Assembly (NCBI GenBank): GCA_963790335.1 | Contig: CAWBOB010000010.1 | Location: forward strand, 1 to 64,000 | Direction of reading: 5' to 3' | Length of the DNA: 64,000 bases | DNA from: JAOUEA01 sp963790335 | GTDB taxonomy: Bacteria; Actinomycetota; UBA4738; HRBIN12 | Notes under the pieces: model-generated | Database searches by the model: none | What the model saw: only the letters and a program-made list of their open reading frames with translations | What the model was told of the DNA's origin: nothing | Shown here: piece by piece, positions 26,210-35,162 of the stretch | Numbering within the stretch: position 1 is the first letter of the stretch | Layout of the letters: every line of letters begins with the position of its first letter | Program-made: the position numbers and the translations under genes

Positions 26210-28343
26210 GCGCTCCGTCCTTCGCCGACTCCAGCGCGGGGCCGAGCGGCACACGTCCGCTGACGGTCGTACCGGTACTCGGCGCGCTCCGCACCTCGAG
26301 CTCCCCGTCGAGCGCGCCGAGCCGGTCGGCGATGCCCTGCAGCCCGGTGCCGTAGCCGCGGACGGACGGATCGAACCCACGGCCGTCGTCACGAACGGTG
26401 AACCCGATCACACCGTCGACGCGTTCGAGCGAGACGGTCACGGTGTGCGCCTCGGCGTACTTCGCGGTGTTCTGCAACGCCTCGAGGGCGGAGAAGTAGA
26501 TCGCGGCCTCGACATCCTGTGGGAGACGGTCGATGCCGTCCGCGTCGATGGTGATCGTCATGGCGGCCTTGCGAGCCTGCGCGACGAGCGCGGCTTCCAA
26601 CCCCTTGTCGGCGAGCAAGGGTGGGTAGATGCCGCGTGCGAGGTCGCGCAGGTCCTCGAGCGCGGTCGCCGTGTCGACCTGGAGCTGGGCGAGCATCTCC
26701 TTGGCCTTGGCCGGGTCGCGGTCGACGAGTTGGTGCGCGAGCCGTTGGCGCACCTGCAGCGCCACGAGCTGCTGCTGGGCGCCGTCGTGGATGTTCCGCT
26801 CGAGCTTGCGGCGCTCGTGGTCTTGGGCCGAGACGAGCCGCTTCTGCGCCGCCTTCAGCTCCCCGAGGCGCGCCTTCAGCGCCGCCGTGAGGCGCTCGTT
26901 GCGCAGCACGAGGCCGGCCTGTGCGGCGAGGTCGTGCACGAGCCGTTCCTTCGAGGGGTTCATCGGATCGTTCGGCGGCATCGCGACCGACAGCGCGCCG
27001 AGCAGCTCTCCCCGATGCCGCACCTCCGCGGTGAAGTCGTCGCGGTGATCGGCCGTCGAGGTCTCGTCGACCGCCGGTTCCTCGGGCCACGACGCGACCT
27101 CCCGGAGCTCATCGCCGATCGAGAGTCGAACGCGCGCGCGCTCGGCCCCGATGCCTTCGCCCAGCACACGAGCGATCCGCGGCAGCACGTCGTCGGCGGC
27201 ATAGGTCTCGGCGAGCTGATCGCCGAATTCGGCCATGACCTCGTAGGGGGTCGCCCGCCTCCCGTAGACGACCCGGTCGGCGAACCGGCGAGACCGGGTG
27301 CGGACCGGTTGGAACACCAACGCCACGACCGCTGCGGCGAGCGCCGACAGCACCGGACTCGCTCGTGAGCCGACGATCGCCCCGACACCGACCACCATCC
27401 CGACGTAGACGACCGCGATGACCGCCGTCATGACCGCGAAGACGAGCGCCTTGCGGACGACCAGCCCGAGGTCGTAGAGGTGGTAGCGCAGGATCGCCAC
27501 GCCCATGGCGATCGGGATCAACGCGAAGGTGGCCAGGCACCCCGTCTGCAGCAGCGTGAGCCAGCCGGCGGCCGTGTCGTCCCAGCCGCTGTCCGTGACC
27601 CATGTCGCGAGGAGCGCCGTCGTGTAGGTGACGCCCACGACCGACGCGGCCGCGGCCACCCACCTGATCTGCTGTCGCTCGTCGGTCTGCGCCCGCCGGT
27701 ACCGCAGGATCAGGCTGATCACCGTGCCGATCACGCCGATCGGGATGGTGAGCAGCCCGATCCCGAGGACCTCGAGGCCCGGCACACCGATCGGGTTCTC
27801 GACGCCCGGGTACTCCTGGATCTCTCCGGGCGTGAAGATGATGGCGATCGACGCCAGGACCATGCCGAGCGCGAGCACGCGCGCGAACCACCGCCATCGA
27901 GGACTCGGCAGGTGGCCATCGGGGAAGAGCAGCAGCAGGAAGGTGGCCGGCACGGCCACGACGGGGATCCACGTCCACCCGAGGCTCGCCGCCACGACCT
28001 CGCCCGCCGGTGCCCCCGACCCGGCGTAGATCGCCCAGCCGGCGTACCCGCCGCCCGCGAGCGAGAGCCCCTGCACGACGCCGATGCCGAGCAAGACCCA
28101 GCCCACCGAATTCTCGGGTCGACGCGAGGCGATCAGGGCGCCCACGAAGGGGAACGGCAGGAAGACGAGCACGAAGATCACGCCGCTCCAGTCGAGCGCG
28201 ACCGCCTCGGCGTCGGACGCGCGGGAGGCGATGACGCCGAAGACGATCCCGACGAGCGTCGACACGATCGACACGACGAGCAGCGACCACGCCAGCCGGC
28301 CTTTCGAGCGGTCGGGGGGCGACGCGGAGAGGTCGGCCGTCAT
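26196..28343 (-). CDS. Multi-TM histidine kinase (island kinase 2)
   Basis: Intact, 715 residues. The N-terminal ~310 residues hold several transmembrane helices with the family motif LLLLFPDGHLPSPRWRWF between helices, then AILRYHLYDLGLVVRKALVF. A GAF-type sensor follows (starting GRRATPYEVMAEFGDQLAET), then HisKA_3 with the phospho-accepting His in ERRKLERNIHDGAQQQL, and a HATPase domain with LEALQNTAKYAEAH, DDGRGFD and GTGLQGIADRL. This is the NarL-partner class. The start ATG overlaps the stop of the next kinase gene upstream by 4 bases. The catalytic part is nearly identical in DNA to that of kinase 1, while the membrane sensors differ. Confidence 0.93.
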   Translation of the reverse strand: MTADLSASPPDRSKGRLAWSLLVVSIVSTLVGIVFGVIASRASDAEAVALDWSGVIFVLVFLPFPFVGALIASRRPENSVGWVLLGIGVVQGLSLAGGGYAGWAIYAGSGAPAGEVVAASLGWTWIPVVAVPATFLLLLFPDGHLPSPRWRWFARVLALGMVLASIAIIFTPGEIQEYPGVENPIGVPGLEVLGIGLLTIPIGVIGTVISLILRYRRAQTDERQQIRWVAAAASVVGVTYTTALLATWVTDSGWDDTAAGWLTLLQTGCLATFALIPIAMGVAILRYHLYDLGLVVRKALVFAVMTAVIAVVYVGMVVGVGAIVGSRASPVLSALAAAVVALVFQPVRTRSRRFADRVVYGRRATPYEVMAEFGDQLAETYAADDVLPRIARVLGEGIGAERARVRLSIGDELREVASWPEEPAVDETSTADHRDDFTAEVRHRGELLGALSVAMPPNDPMNPSKERLVHDLAAQAGLVLRNERLTAALKARLGELKAAQKRLVSAQDHERRKLERNIHDGAQQQLVALQVRQRLAHQLVDRDPAKAKEMLAQLQVDTATALEDLRDLARGIYPPLLADKGLEAALVAQARKAAMTITIDADGIDRLPQDVEAAIYFSALEALQNTAKYAEAHTVTVSLERVDGVIGFTVRDDGRGFDPSVRGYGTGLQGIADRLGALDGELEVRSAPSTGTTVSGRVPLGPALESAKDGARVDA
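26305..27100. repeat. Near-identical 0.8-kb duplicate, copy 2
   Basis: Partner of the block at 24165-24961. It lies in frame within kinase 2 and lacks the extra base that breaks copy 1. Confidence 0.9.
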
Positions 28344-30418
28344 GCCGGCGTCACCTGCCGCACGTCGATGGTCACGTCGCCCGATTCAGCCTCGATCGGG
28401 AGGCGCCCGCGAACGGACGTCCCGGACCCAGGTTGGGATGCCACCCGCACGTCCCCGTCCAATGCGCCGAGCCGGTCGGCGATGCCCTGCAGGCCGGTGC
28501 CCATGGTGCGTGTCGTCGCGTCGAAGCCACGGCCATCGTCGCTGACGTCGAACCTGACCTCGCCGCCGACACGCTCGAGCGAGACCGTCGCGGTTCGCGC
28601 GTCGGCGTACTTCGAGGTGTTCTGAAGCGCCTCGAGCACCGAGAAGTACACGGCTGCCTCGACGTCTTCGGAGAGGCGCCCGATGCCTTCCGCTTCGATC
28701 GTGACCGGGATCGCGGCCTTCCGAGCCTGCGCCTCGAGCGCGGCCCGGAGCCCTTGGTCCGCGAGCAGCGGAGGGTAGATGCCGCGAGCCAGGTCGCGGA
28801 GGTCGTCGAGCGCCGTGGAGGTGTCGACCTGGATCTGCTCGAGCATGTCTTTCGCCGTGGCGGGATCGCGGTCGATCAGCTGCTCGGCCAGTCGCTGCCT
28901 GACCTGCAATGCCACGAGCTGCTGCTGAGCACCGTCGTGGATGTTCCGCTCGAGCTTGCGGCGCTCGTCGTCCTGGGCGGCCACGAGACGCTTCTGCGCG
29001 GCTTGGAGGTCGACCAACCGCCCCCTGAGCTCCGACGTGAGCCGCTCGTTCCGAAGCACGAGGCCGGCCTGCGCGGCGAGGTCGTGCACGAGCCGTTCCC
29101 TCGACGGGTTCATCGGATCGCTGGGCGGCATCACGACGGAGAGCGCGCCCAGGAGCTCGCCCCGATGCCGCACGTCAGCCGTGAAGTCGTCGGAACGCTC
29201 GACCCCTCGATCGTCGGGCCATACGGCGACCTCACGCAGTTCGCTGCCGATCAGCAGCGAGACCCGCGCGCGCTCGGCGCCGACGCCTTCGCCGAGCACG
29301 CGCGCGATGCGCGGCAGCACGTCGTCGGACGCATAGGTCTCCGCGAGCTGGTCACCGAAGGTCGCCATCACTTCGTACGGTGTCGCGCGCTTGCCGAAGA
29401 CGACCCGGTCGGCGAGACGGCGGGCGCGCGTCCGCATCGGCTGGAACACGAGCGCGACGACCGCGGCGGCCAGCGCCGACAACAGCGGACTCTCCCGCGA
29501 CCCGACGAGTGCTCCGACGCCGACCACCAGACCGACGTAGACGAGAGCGATGACCACGGCCATGACCGCGAAGACCACCGTCTTGCGGATCACGACGTCG
29601 ATGTCGTAGAGCCGGTAGCGCAGGATCGCGATGCCGATCGTGATCGGGATCAGGAGGAAGCTGAGCGCTGAGGCGTTCTGGATCCACGACGACCAGCCGG
29701 ATTCATCGTTCAGGGTCGGCAAGAACGCGAGCCCGAAGATCGTGGCGATCACCGCGGCGGCGTATGCGAGCCATCGGATCTGGTGTCGCACGACGTCGTC
29801 GTCGGTGCGGCGCATCCGCAGGATCAGTCCCACGGCGCTGCCGACGACCAGGGTCGGCACCGCGAACAGCAGGACGCCGAAGGCATCGAGGAACGGCCGC
29901 AGCGCCTCGACGCCGATCGGGTTCACGACGCCGGGGAAGCCCGAGTCTTCGAACGGCCCTGGATAGACCCAGATGCCGAGCATCACGAGAGCCAGGGCGA
30001 TGCCGCATGCCCAGGAGAACCACCGCCAGCGCCGCGACGGCAGGTGGCCGTCGGGGAACAGGAGCAAGAGATACCCGGAGATGCCGATGAACGGGACCCA
30101 GCCGGGACCGCCCAGCGCGAGCGCGAGCGGTCCGAGCGGCAGCTCGCGCCGGACCGCGAAGGCTCCGTACGACGTGAGCACCCCGAGGAAGGCGTTCGCC
30201 ACCCCCATCGACACCATGAGCCAGCCCAATCGGGCGTCGGGGCGGCGACTGAGGACGAAGAAGCCGACCACCGGGAAGGACAGGAGGAAGATGGTGAAGG
30301 AGGCCTCATCCGCCCGGCCGGCCGCGACCTCGAGCCCGATCGTCACGGCGTTCCCCACGGCGACGAAGGCAGCCACCGGCCAGACGTAGCGCCGAGCCCG
30401 TTCCTCGACCGACGTCAT
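28340..30418 (-). CDS. Multi-TM histidine kinase (island kinase 3)
   Basis: 692 residues from ATG 30418, chosen because it forms an ATGA overlap with the cyclase-regulator stop; an earlier in-frame codon at 30436 would lie inside that gene. The layout matches the other island kinases: a multi-helix membrane sensor with LLLLFPDGHLPSRRWRWF, AILRYRLYDIDVVIRKTVVF, GAF (GKRATPYEVMATFGDQLAET), HisKA_3 (ERNIHDGAQQQLVAL) and HATPase (LEALQNTSKYADAR, DDGRGFD). It is similar to kinases 1 and 2 but clearly diverged at the DNA level. Its stop overlaps the kinase 2 start by 4 bases. Confidence 0.93.
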   Translation of the reverse strand: MTSVEERARRYVWPVAAFVAVGNAVTIGLEVAAGRADEASFTIFLLSFPVVGFFVLSRRPDARLGWLMVSMGVANAFLGVLTSYGAFAVRRELPLGPLALALGGPGWVPFIGISGYLLLLFPDGHLPSRRWRWFSWACGIALALVMLGIWVYPGPFEDSGFPGVVNPIGVEALRPFLDAFGVLLFAVPTLVVGSAVGLILRMRRTDDDVVRHQIRWLAYAAAVIATIFGLAFLPTLNDESGWSSWIQNASALSFLLIPITIGIAILRYRLYDIDVVIRKTVVFAVMAVVIALVYVGLVVGVGALVGSRESPLLSALAAAVVALVFQPMRTRARRLADRVVFGKRATPYEVMATFGDQLAETYASDDVLPRIARVLGEGVGAERARVSLLIGSELREVAVWPDDRGVERSDDFTADVRHRGELLGALSVVMPPSDPMNPSRERLVHDLAAQAGLVLRNERLTSELRGRLVDLQAAQKRLVAAQDDERRKLERNIHDGAQQQLVALQVRQRLAEQLIDRDPATAKDMLEQIQVDTSTALDDLRDLARGIYPPLLADQGLRAALEAQARKAAIPVTIEAEGIGRLSEDVEAAVYFSVLEALQNTSKYADARTATVSLERVGGEVRFDVSDDGRGFDATTRTMGTGLQGIADRLGALDGDVRVASQPGSGTSVRGRLPIEAESGDVTIDVRQVTPA

Positions 30419-31707
30419 CGAGCGACCTCGGCCCATCGCACTCGGAACACCTCCACGACTTCTTCGCGGCCCTTCACGTGGCGGGCGCCGATCGACTCAC
30501 AGACGATCGACGGCGCCGCCGCGACCGTGCTCGAGGTGGCCACGATCTCGCCGCCCTCGGCCTCGTTCTGGATGCGCGAGGCGATGTTCACGGCGTCGCC
30601 CACGACGGTGTACTCGAGGCGGCCGCCGCCGCCGACGGTGCCGGCGATCACCTGGCCCGTGTTCACCCCGATGCCCACGCCCATCTCGGGCAGGTCCGCG
30701 ACATCCCATCCCCCGGAGTTGAGCTCGGTCTGACGAGCCTGCATCGCGATCGCGCATCGAAGCGCGACCTCGGCGTGACCCTCCAGCGGCTCGGGTGCGC
30801 CGAACACCGCCATGACGGCGTCGCCCTGGAACTTGTCGATCGTGCCGCCGTGGGCGGTGACCACCTCGGCCATGGCGGAGAGGTGACGGCCGACGACGGC
30901 CGCCACGTCGCGCGCCGGGAGCCGCTCCGCGATCGTGGAGAAGCCTCGGATGTCGCTGAACAGCACCGTGACCTCGACCTCTTGCGGCTCGATCGCGGAA
31001 TCGGGGTGCGACGCGAGACGGTCGGCGAGCTGCTGGGGCACGAAGCTCGCGAGGGTGTTGCGCGATGCGGTCTGTTCGACGACCGCCGCGTGCATGCGAC
31101 GGAACTCATCGACGAGACCGGCGCCCGCACCGTCGCCGGCCATGCCTCGGAACAACTCGGTGACCTGTCGGTCGACGGCTTCCTGGGTCGTGCCGAGCGA
31201 TGCGGCGATCTCCTCGTAGCCGAGGCCCTTCGCCATCATGTCGAGCAGCTCACGGTCGCGCTCGGCGGCGTCGCTGCGGCCCGACAGCCGTTCGGCGATC
31301 GTGGGGTCGACCGTGCTGCCACCGGCGTGCACCTCGCGGATCGCACGCGCGAGCTCGTCGCCTTGCGCGATGCGGTCCTTCAACAGGTACGCGAGCCCGC
31401 TGTGACCCCGGCCGAGCAGGGCGAGCGCGTATTCCTCGTCGTCGTGTGCGCTCAACACCACCACGCCGGTGTCGGGATGCTGCTCGCGGATCGCGTGTGC
31501 GCAGTCGATGCCCTCGAGCTGGAAGCTCGGCGGCATCTTGATGTCGGTGACCACGACGTCGGGCACATGCTCGCTGGCGGCGGAGAGCAGGGTCGGGGCG
31601 TCCTCGGCGACGCCCACGACCGAGATGTCGTCGTAGGAGTCGAGCAGGGCGCGGACCCCTTCACGGACGAGCACGTTGTCCTCGCCGAGCACGACCGTGA
31701 TGCTCAC
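30415..31707 (-). CDS. Response regulator - class III nucleotide cyclase fusion
   Basis: 430 residues from GTG 31707. An N-terminal receiver has phospho-acceptor Asp55 (VVVTDIKMPP) and Lys110. A LuxR-like helix-turn-helix (about 150-190, LGYEEIAASLGTTQEAVDRQ) follows. A class III cyclase domain starts near 245: metal-binding Asp252 (LFSDIRGFS) and Asp296 (DKFQGDAVM), with Lys292 favouring ATP, and transition-state Asn374/Arg378 (GDAVNIASRI). All catalytic residues are present, so it should make cAMP when dimerised. It is the first gene of a five-gene operon with three histidine kinases, the likely phosphodonors. Confidence 0.92.
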   Translation of the reverse strand: MSITVVLGEDNVLVREGVRALLDSYDDISVVGVAEDAPTLLSAASEHVPDVVVTDIKMPPSFQLEGIDCAHAIREQHPDTGVVVLSAHDDEEYALALLGRGHSGLAYLLKDRIAQGDELARAIREVHAGGSTVDPTIAERLSGRSDAAERDRELLDMMAKGLGYEEIAASLGTTQEAVDRQVTELFRGMAGDGAGAGLVDEFRRMHAAVVEQTASRNTLASFVPQQLADRLASHPDSAIEPQEVEVTVLFSDIRGFSTIAERLPARDVAAVVGRHLSAMAEVVTAHGGTIDKFQGDAVMAVFGAPEPLEGHAEVALRCAIAMQARQTELNSGGWDVADLPEMGVGIGVNTGQVIAGTVGGGGRLEYTVVGDAVNIASRIQNEAEGGEIVATSSTVAAAPSIVCESIGARHVKGREEVVEVFRVRWAEVAR

Positions 31708-31763
31708 GCCGCACGCCTTTCCGCCTGGCCCGTCGCCGGGCCTGTAACCGGGAGAGCCCCGTG

Positions 31764-31769
31764 TACCAT
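31764..31769 (+). promoter_or_regulatory. -10-like hexamer of the LuxR regulator gene
   Basis: TACCAT ends 6 bases before ATG 31776, fitting leaderless transcription and favouring that ATG over a GTG at 31761 that would overlap the hexamer. Confidence 0.4.
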
Positions 31770-31775
31770 CCGCGC

Positions 31776-32444
31776 ATGCTGCGGGTCGTCTTCGCCGAGG
31801 ACAATTACCTCGTACGCGAGGGGACCGTCGCGCTGCTGTCGAGCGTCGACGACGTGGAGGTCGTCGGCACCGCCGAAGCCTACGACGAGCTGCTCGCGGC
31901 GGTCGAGACCCATTCCCCCGACGCGGTGCTCACCGACATCCGCATGCCGCCGACCGGCACCGACGAAGGCATCCGGGCAGCCAAGGCGATCCGTGCGGAG
32001 CATCCCGACGTCGGCGTGGTCGTGCTCTCGCAGTTCGCCGACGAGGAGTACGCCTACGAGCTGCTGAAGGATGGCGCCGAAGGCCTCGGATACCTGTTGA
32101 AGGAACGCGTGGCCGATGTCGACGAGGTGGTCCGTGCCCTCAACGAGGTCGCCCGAGGCGGAAGTGTGCTCGATCCCAAGGTCGTCGAGGCGCTGGTCGC
32201 GGCGAAGGATCGCATGGCGCACTCCGCGCTCGCGACGCTCACCGATCGCGAGCGCGAGGTGCTCGGGCACATGGCCCAGGGCGAGAACAACGCAGCGATC
32301 GCGGCGTCGTTGTTCCTCACCGAGAGGGCGGTCGAGAAGCACATCAACTCGCTCTTCCACAAGCTCGATCTCACCGAGGAACCCGCGGTGCACCGCCGGG
32401 TGATGGCAGTGCTGGCCTTCCTGCGGGAAACCGATCAGGCGTAG
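31776..32444 (+). CDS. LuxR/NarL-family response regulator
   Basis: 222 residues from ATG 31776. The receiver has Asp54 in VLTDIRMPP and a conserved YLLKERV lysine. The C-terminal LuxR HTH begins LTDREREVLGHMAQGENN and contains the recognition helix in TERAVEKHINSLFHKL. It is a close relative of the receiver of the divergently transcribed cyclase fusion (31707), suggesting duplication. The many HisKA_3 kinases around it are natural partners. The gene is monocistronic, with a UspA gene converging on it. Confidence 0.93.
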   Translation: MLRVVFAEDNYLVREGTVALLSSVDDVEVVGTAEAYDELLAAVETHSPDAVLTDIRMPPTGTDEGIRAAKAIRAEHPDVGVVVLSQFADEEYAYELLKDGAEGLGYLLKERVADVDEVVRALNEVARGGSVLDPKVVEALVAAKDRMAHSALATLTDREREVLGHMAQGENNAAIAASLFLTERAVEKHINSLFHKLDLTEEPAVHRRVMAVLAFLRETDQA

Positions 32445-32458
32445 CCGCATCAGCCGGC

Positions 32459-32866
32459 TCACTGCGCGCGGCGGGTGTCGACGATGAACACGCTGCACGG
32501 CGAGTGACGCAGCACCAGGTTGGGAACGCTGTCCTTCACGCGCCACCACGAGCCGCGTGTGCCCCGGTTGCCGAGCACGATGGTCTCGGCGTTGACCTCG
32601 GCGGCGACCTCGCAGATGCGCTCGGCCGGCTCGCCACGCTCGATGCGTGTGGTCGTCGTCACCTCGGGGAAGCGGCGCGCGAGCCCCGCGAGATAGCGGT
32701 TCGGGTCGGGCGCGCGATCGGGATCGACGGCCGCCCGCACGTCACCTTCGGGTCTGACGAGCAGCACGAGCAGCTCGGCCCCCCGGTCGCGCGCGAGACG
32801 AGCGGCGTCGGTGACGGCCAGGTCGGCGGCGGAGCTGGAATCCGTTCCCACGACGATCGTGGTCAT
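32459..32866 (-). CDS. Universal stress protein (UspA family)
   Basis: 135 residues, a single Usp domain: TTIVVGTDSSSAADLAVTDA at the N-terminus and the ATP-binding loop region IVLGNRGTRGSWWRVKDSVPN near the C-terminus, though its glycine spacing is not the textbook pattern. A strong AAGGAGG ribosome-binding site (32873-32879) precedes the ATG, and TACCGT (32896-32901) is a possible -10. It sits inside the signalling island between the two kinase groups. Confidence 0.9.
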   Translation of the reverse strand: MTTIVVGTDSSSAADLAVTDAARLARDRGAELLVLLVRPEGDVRAAVDPDRAPDPNRYLAGLARRFPEVTTTTRIERGEPAERICEVAAEVNAETIVLGNRGTRGSWWRVKDSVPNLVLRHSPCSVFIVDTRRAQ

Positions 32867-33044
32867 GATGTGCCTCCTTCTCGACTCTCGACCTCACGGT
32901 AGGCGGCGCACGGCGCTCCAACGACCGGGCGAGCATGCGGAAACGCCGGGGATGCCAGCACCCGCCGACCGGTGATGTTCCGCCCCGGCGACGGAGGAGC
33001 CGGCCTCCTTCCCGAGTCGCCCCGTGCGGGAGGAAGATGCGCCT

Positions 33045-35162
33045 ATGCAGGTCGAGGCCGGCACCGGCACGACGAGCACGGCGCGTCGGCGGGGGGTCGC
33101 GGCGTGGGCGGTCGCGGCGGTCAGCATCGGGCTGATGTCGATGTCGTTCGTGATCAAGGTCGCGTTCGACGCGATCTTCAACGCCGATGACACAGCACTC
33201 ATCGTGCCGGGCTTGCTGGGCGGGGCCGCCTTCGCAGTCGTCGGCGCACTGATCGCGTCGCGAACCGGCAACGTGGTGGGATGGGTGTTCCTGGGGATCG
33301 CGGTGTCGTTCGCGATCGCACTGCCGGCCCAGAACTGGGTCGACGCCGCGGTGGCGGAGCAGCGAGTCCTGCCGTTCCTCGGTGTCGCGAACTGGCTCAG
33401 CCAATGGCCGTTCTTCGTGTGCCTGGGGTTACTCCCCGCGATCTTCTTCCTCTACCCCACCGGCGCATTGCCGTCGGAGCGATGGCGCATGCCCTGGCGC
33501 GTGTACCTCTCAGCGCTCGTGGTCACCGTGGTGGGCTTCGCCGTTCTGCCCTTCCGCTGGCGCGAGGTCGAGGGCGTTGTCGTGACGAACCCCGTCGGTC
33601 TGCAGCCGCTCGAGCAGATCCTCGGGGTGCTGCTCGCAGCGGCCGGTGTGGTGCTCGTCGTGAGCGCCTTCGTCGCCTTGGCATCGTTGATCATGCGCGC
33701 GCGCGCCGCCGCACCTGACGAGCGACAGCAGATCCGCTGGCTGGGGACCGTCGGACGGGTCGGTGGCGTGCTCTTCCTGCTGACTTTCGTCGTCGGGGCG
33801 ATGAGCGGCAACCGGACGACCGGGCTCCTCGTGGCGGCGACGAACGTGCTCCTGGTGCTCCTCGTCATCACGGTCGTCCTGGGCATCCCGACAGCGACCG
33901 CGGTGGCGATCTTCCGTTTCCGGCTCTACGACCTCGACCTGGTGATCAAGAAGACGCTGATCTTCGCGGTCATCGTGGCGCTCGTGGTGGCGATCGGCGG
34001 GATCGTGGCCGTGCTCGTCGCGAGCGGCATCCTGCCTTCCCTGTACGACACGCCTCCGCTGTTCATGTTCCTCGGCCTCGCCTATGGCCTGTTGGCGATC
34101 CCCCTCTACCGTCTCGCGAAGCGCATCGCCGATCGGATCGTGTTCGGCGGTCGGGCGACACCCTATGAAGTGCTGACGGTGTTCTCCGAGCGGGTCGGTG
34201 AGACCTACGACGCCGACGACGTGCTCCCCCGGATGGCGGCCGTACTCGGGGAGGCGACCGGCGCCGACAGGGCGACCGTGTGGCTGCAAGTGGGTGCAGA
34301 GCTCCGGCCGGCAGCGACGTGGCCGGTCGGCACCGATGAGACCGGCGTGCCGGCCGACGCCGTCGACGTGCTCCACCGGGGGGAGAAGCTCGGAGCGCTC
34401 TCGGTCTCGATGCCGGCGAGCGACCCGATGGATCCGTCGAAGGAGCGACTGGTGCGAGACCTCGCCGCACAGGGTGGCCTCGTGCTGCGGAACGTCCGCC
34501 TGATCGAGGACCTCCGGGCGTCGCGGCAGCGGCTCGTGGCCGCCCAGGACGAGGAACGCCGCAAGCTCGAGCGCAACCTGCACGACGGGGCGCAGCAGCA
34601 ACTGGTCGCACTCGCCGTGCAGCTGAAGCTCGTGCGAACGATGGTCGACCGCGACCCGGCCACGGCCGCAAGCATGCTCGAATCGCTGCAGGAAGCCGCG
34701 GGCGACGCGCTCGACGAGCTCCGCGACCTCGCACGCGGCATCTATCCGCCGCTGCTCGCCGACAAGGGCCTCGCGGCGGCGCTCGAGTCGCAGGCTCGCA
34801 AGGCCGCCGTTCCCACGACGGTCGAGAGCGAGGACATCGGACGCTACCCACGCGACGTGGAGTCCGCGGTCTACTTCTGCACGTTGGAAGCGCTGAACAA
34901 CGTCGCGAAGTACGCCGAGGCGAGCAGCGCCGACGTCCGCCTGGCGCGGTCGAACGGCCACCTCACCTTCACGGTCCACGACGACGGACGAGGCTTCGAC
35001 CGCGACGCCACGTCGTTCGGCACCGGCCTGCAAGGCATGATCGACCGACTGGATGCCGTCGGGGGCGAGCTCCAAGTCACGAGCGCTCCCGGCGCCGGCA
35101 CCACCGTGACAGGTCGGGTTCCGGCGCGCGGCGTGTCGACGAGCGAGGAGACACGGTCGTGA
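33045..35162 (+). CDS. Multi-TM histidine kinase (island kinase 4)
   Basis: 705 residues from ATG 33045, chosen for the GGAGGAAG ribosome-binding site at 33029-33036. The N-terminal multi-helix sensor has IFFLYPTGALPSERWRM in place of the FPDGHLP motif, then AIFRFRLYDLDLVIKKTLIF, a GAF region (GGRATPYEVLTVFSERVGET), HisKA_3 with ERNLHDGAQQQLVAL, and HATPase (LEALNNVAKYAEAS, DDGRGFD). First gene of the plus-strand kinase group. The stop overlaps the next kinase start by 4 bases (GTGA). Confidence 0.93.
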   Translation: MQVEAGTGTTSTARRRGVAAWAVAAVSIGLMSMSFVIKVAFDAIFNADDTALIVPGLLGGAAFAVVGALIASRTGNVVGWVFLGIAVSFAIALPAQNWVDAAVAEQRVLPFLGVANWLSQWPFFVCLGLLPAIFFLYPTGALPSERWRMPWRVYLSALVVTVVGFAVLPFRWREVEGVVVTNPVGLQPLEQILGVLLAAAGVVLVVSAFVALASLIMRARAAAPDERQQIRWLGTVGRVGGVLFLLTFVVGAMSGNRTTGLLVAATNVLLVLLVITVVLGIPTATAVAIFRFRLYDLDLVIKKTLIFAVIVALVVAIGGIVAVLVASGILPSLYDTPPLFMFLGLAYGLLAIPLYRLAKRIADRIVFGGRATPYEVLTVFSERVGETYDADDVLPRMAAVLGEATGADRATVWLQVGAELRPAATWPVGTDETGVPADAVDVLHRGEKLGALSVSMPASDPMDPSKERLVRDLAAQGGLVLRNVRLIEDLRASRQRLVAAQDEERRKLERNLHDGAQQQLVALAVQLKLVRTMVDRDPATAASMLESLQEAAGDALDELRDLARGIYPPLLADKGLAAALESQARKAAVPTTVESEDIGRYPRDVESAVYFCTLEALNNVAKYAEASSADVRLARSNGHLTFTVHDDGRGFDRDATSFGTGLQGMIDRLDAVGGELQVTSAPGAGTTVTGRVPARGVSTSEETRS

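Noticed and set aside
24165..27100. Duplicated 0.8-kb block as an insertion sequence
   Set aside because: It encodes the catalytic half of two kinases, has no transposase, no terminal inverted repeats and no target-site duplication.
32443..32460. Short inverted repeat between the LuxR regulator and usp genes as a terminator
   Set aside because: Only about a 5-bp stem with a 7-base loop and no T tract; expected often by chance in GC-rich DNA.
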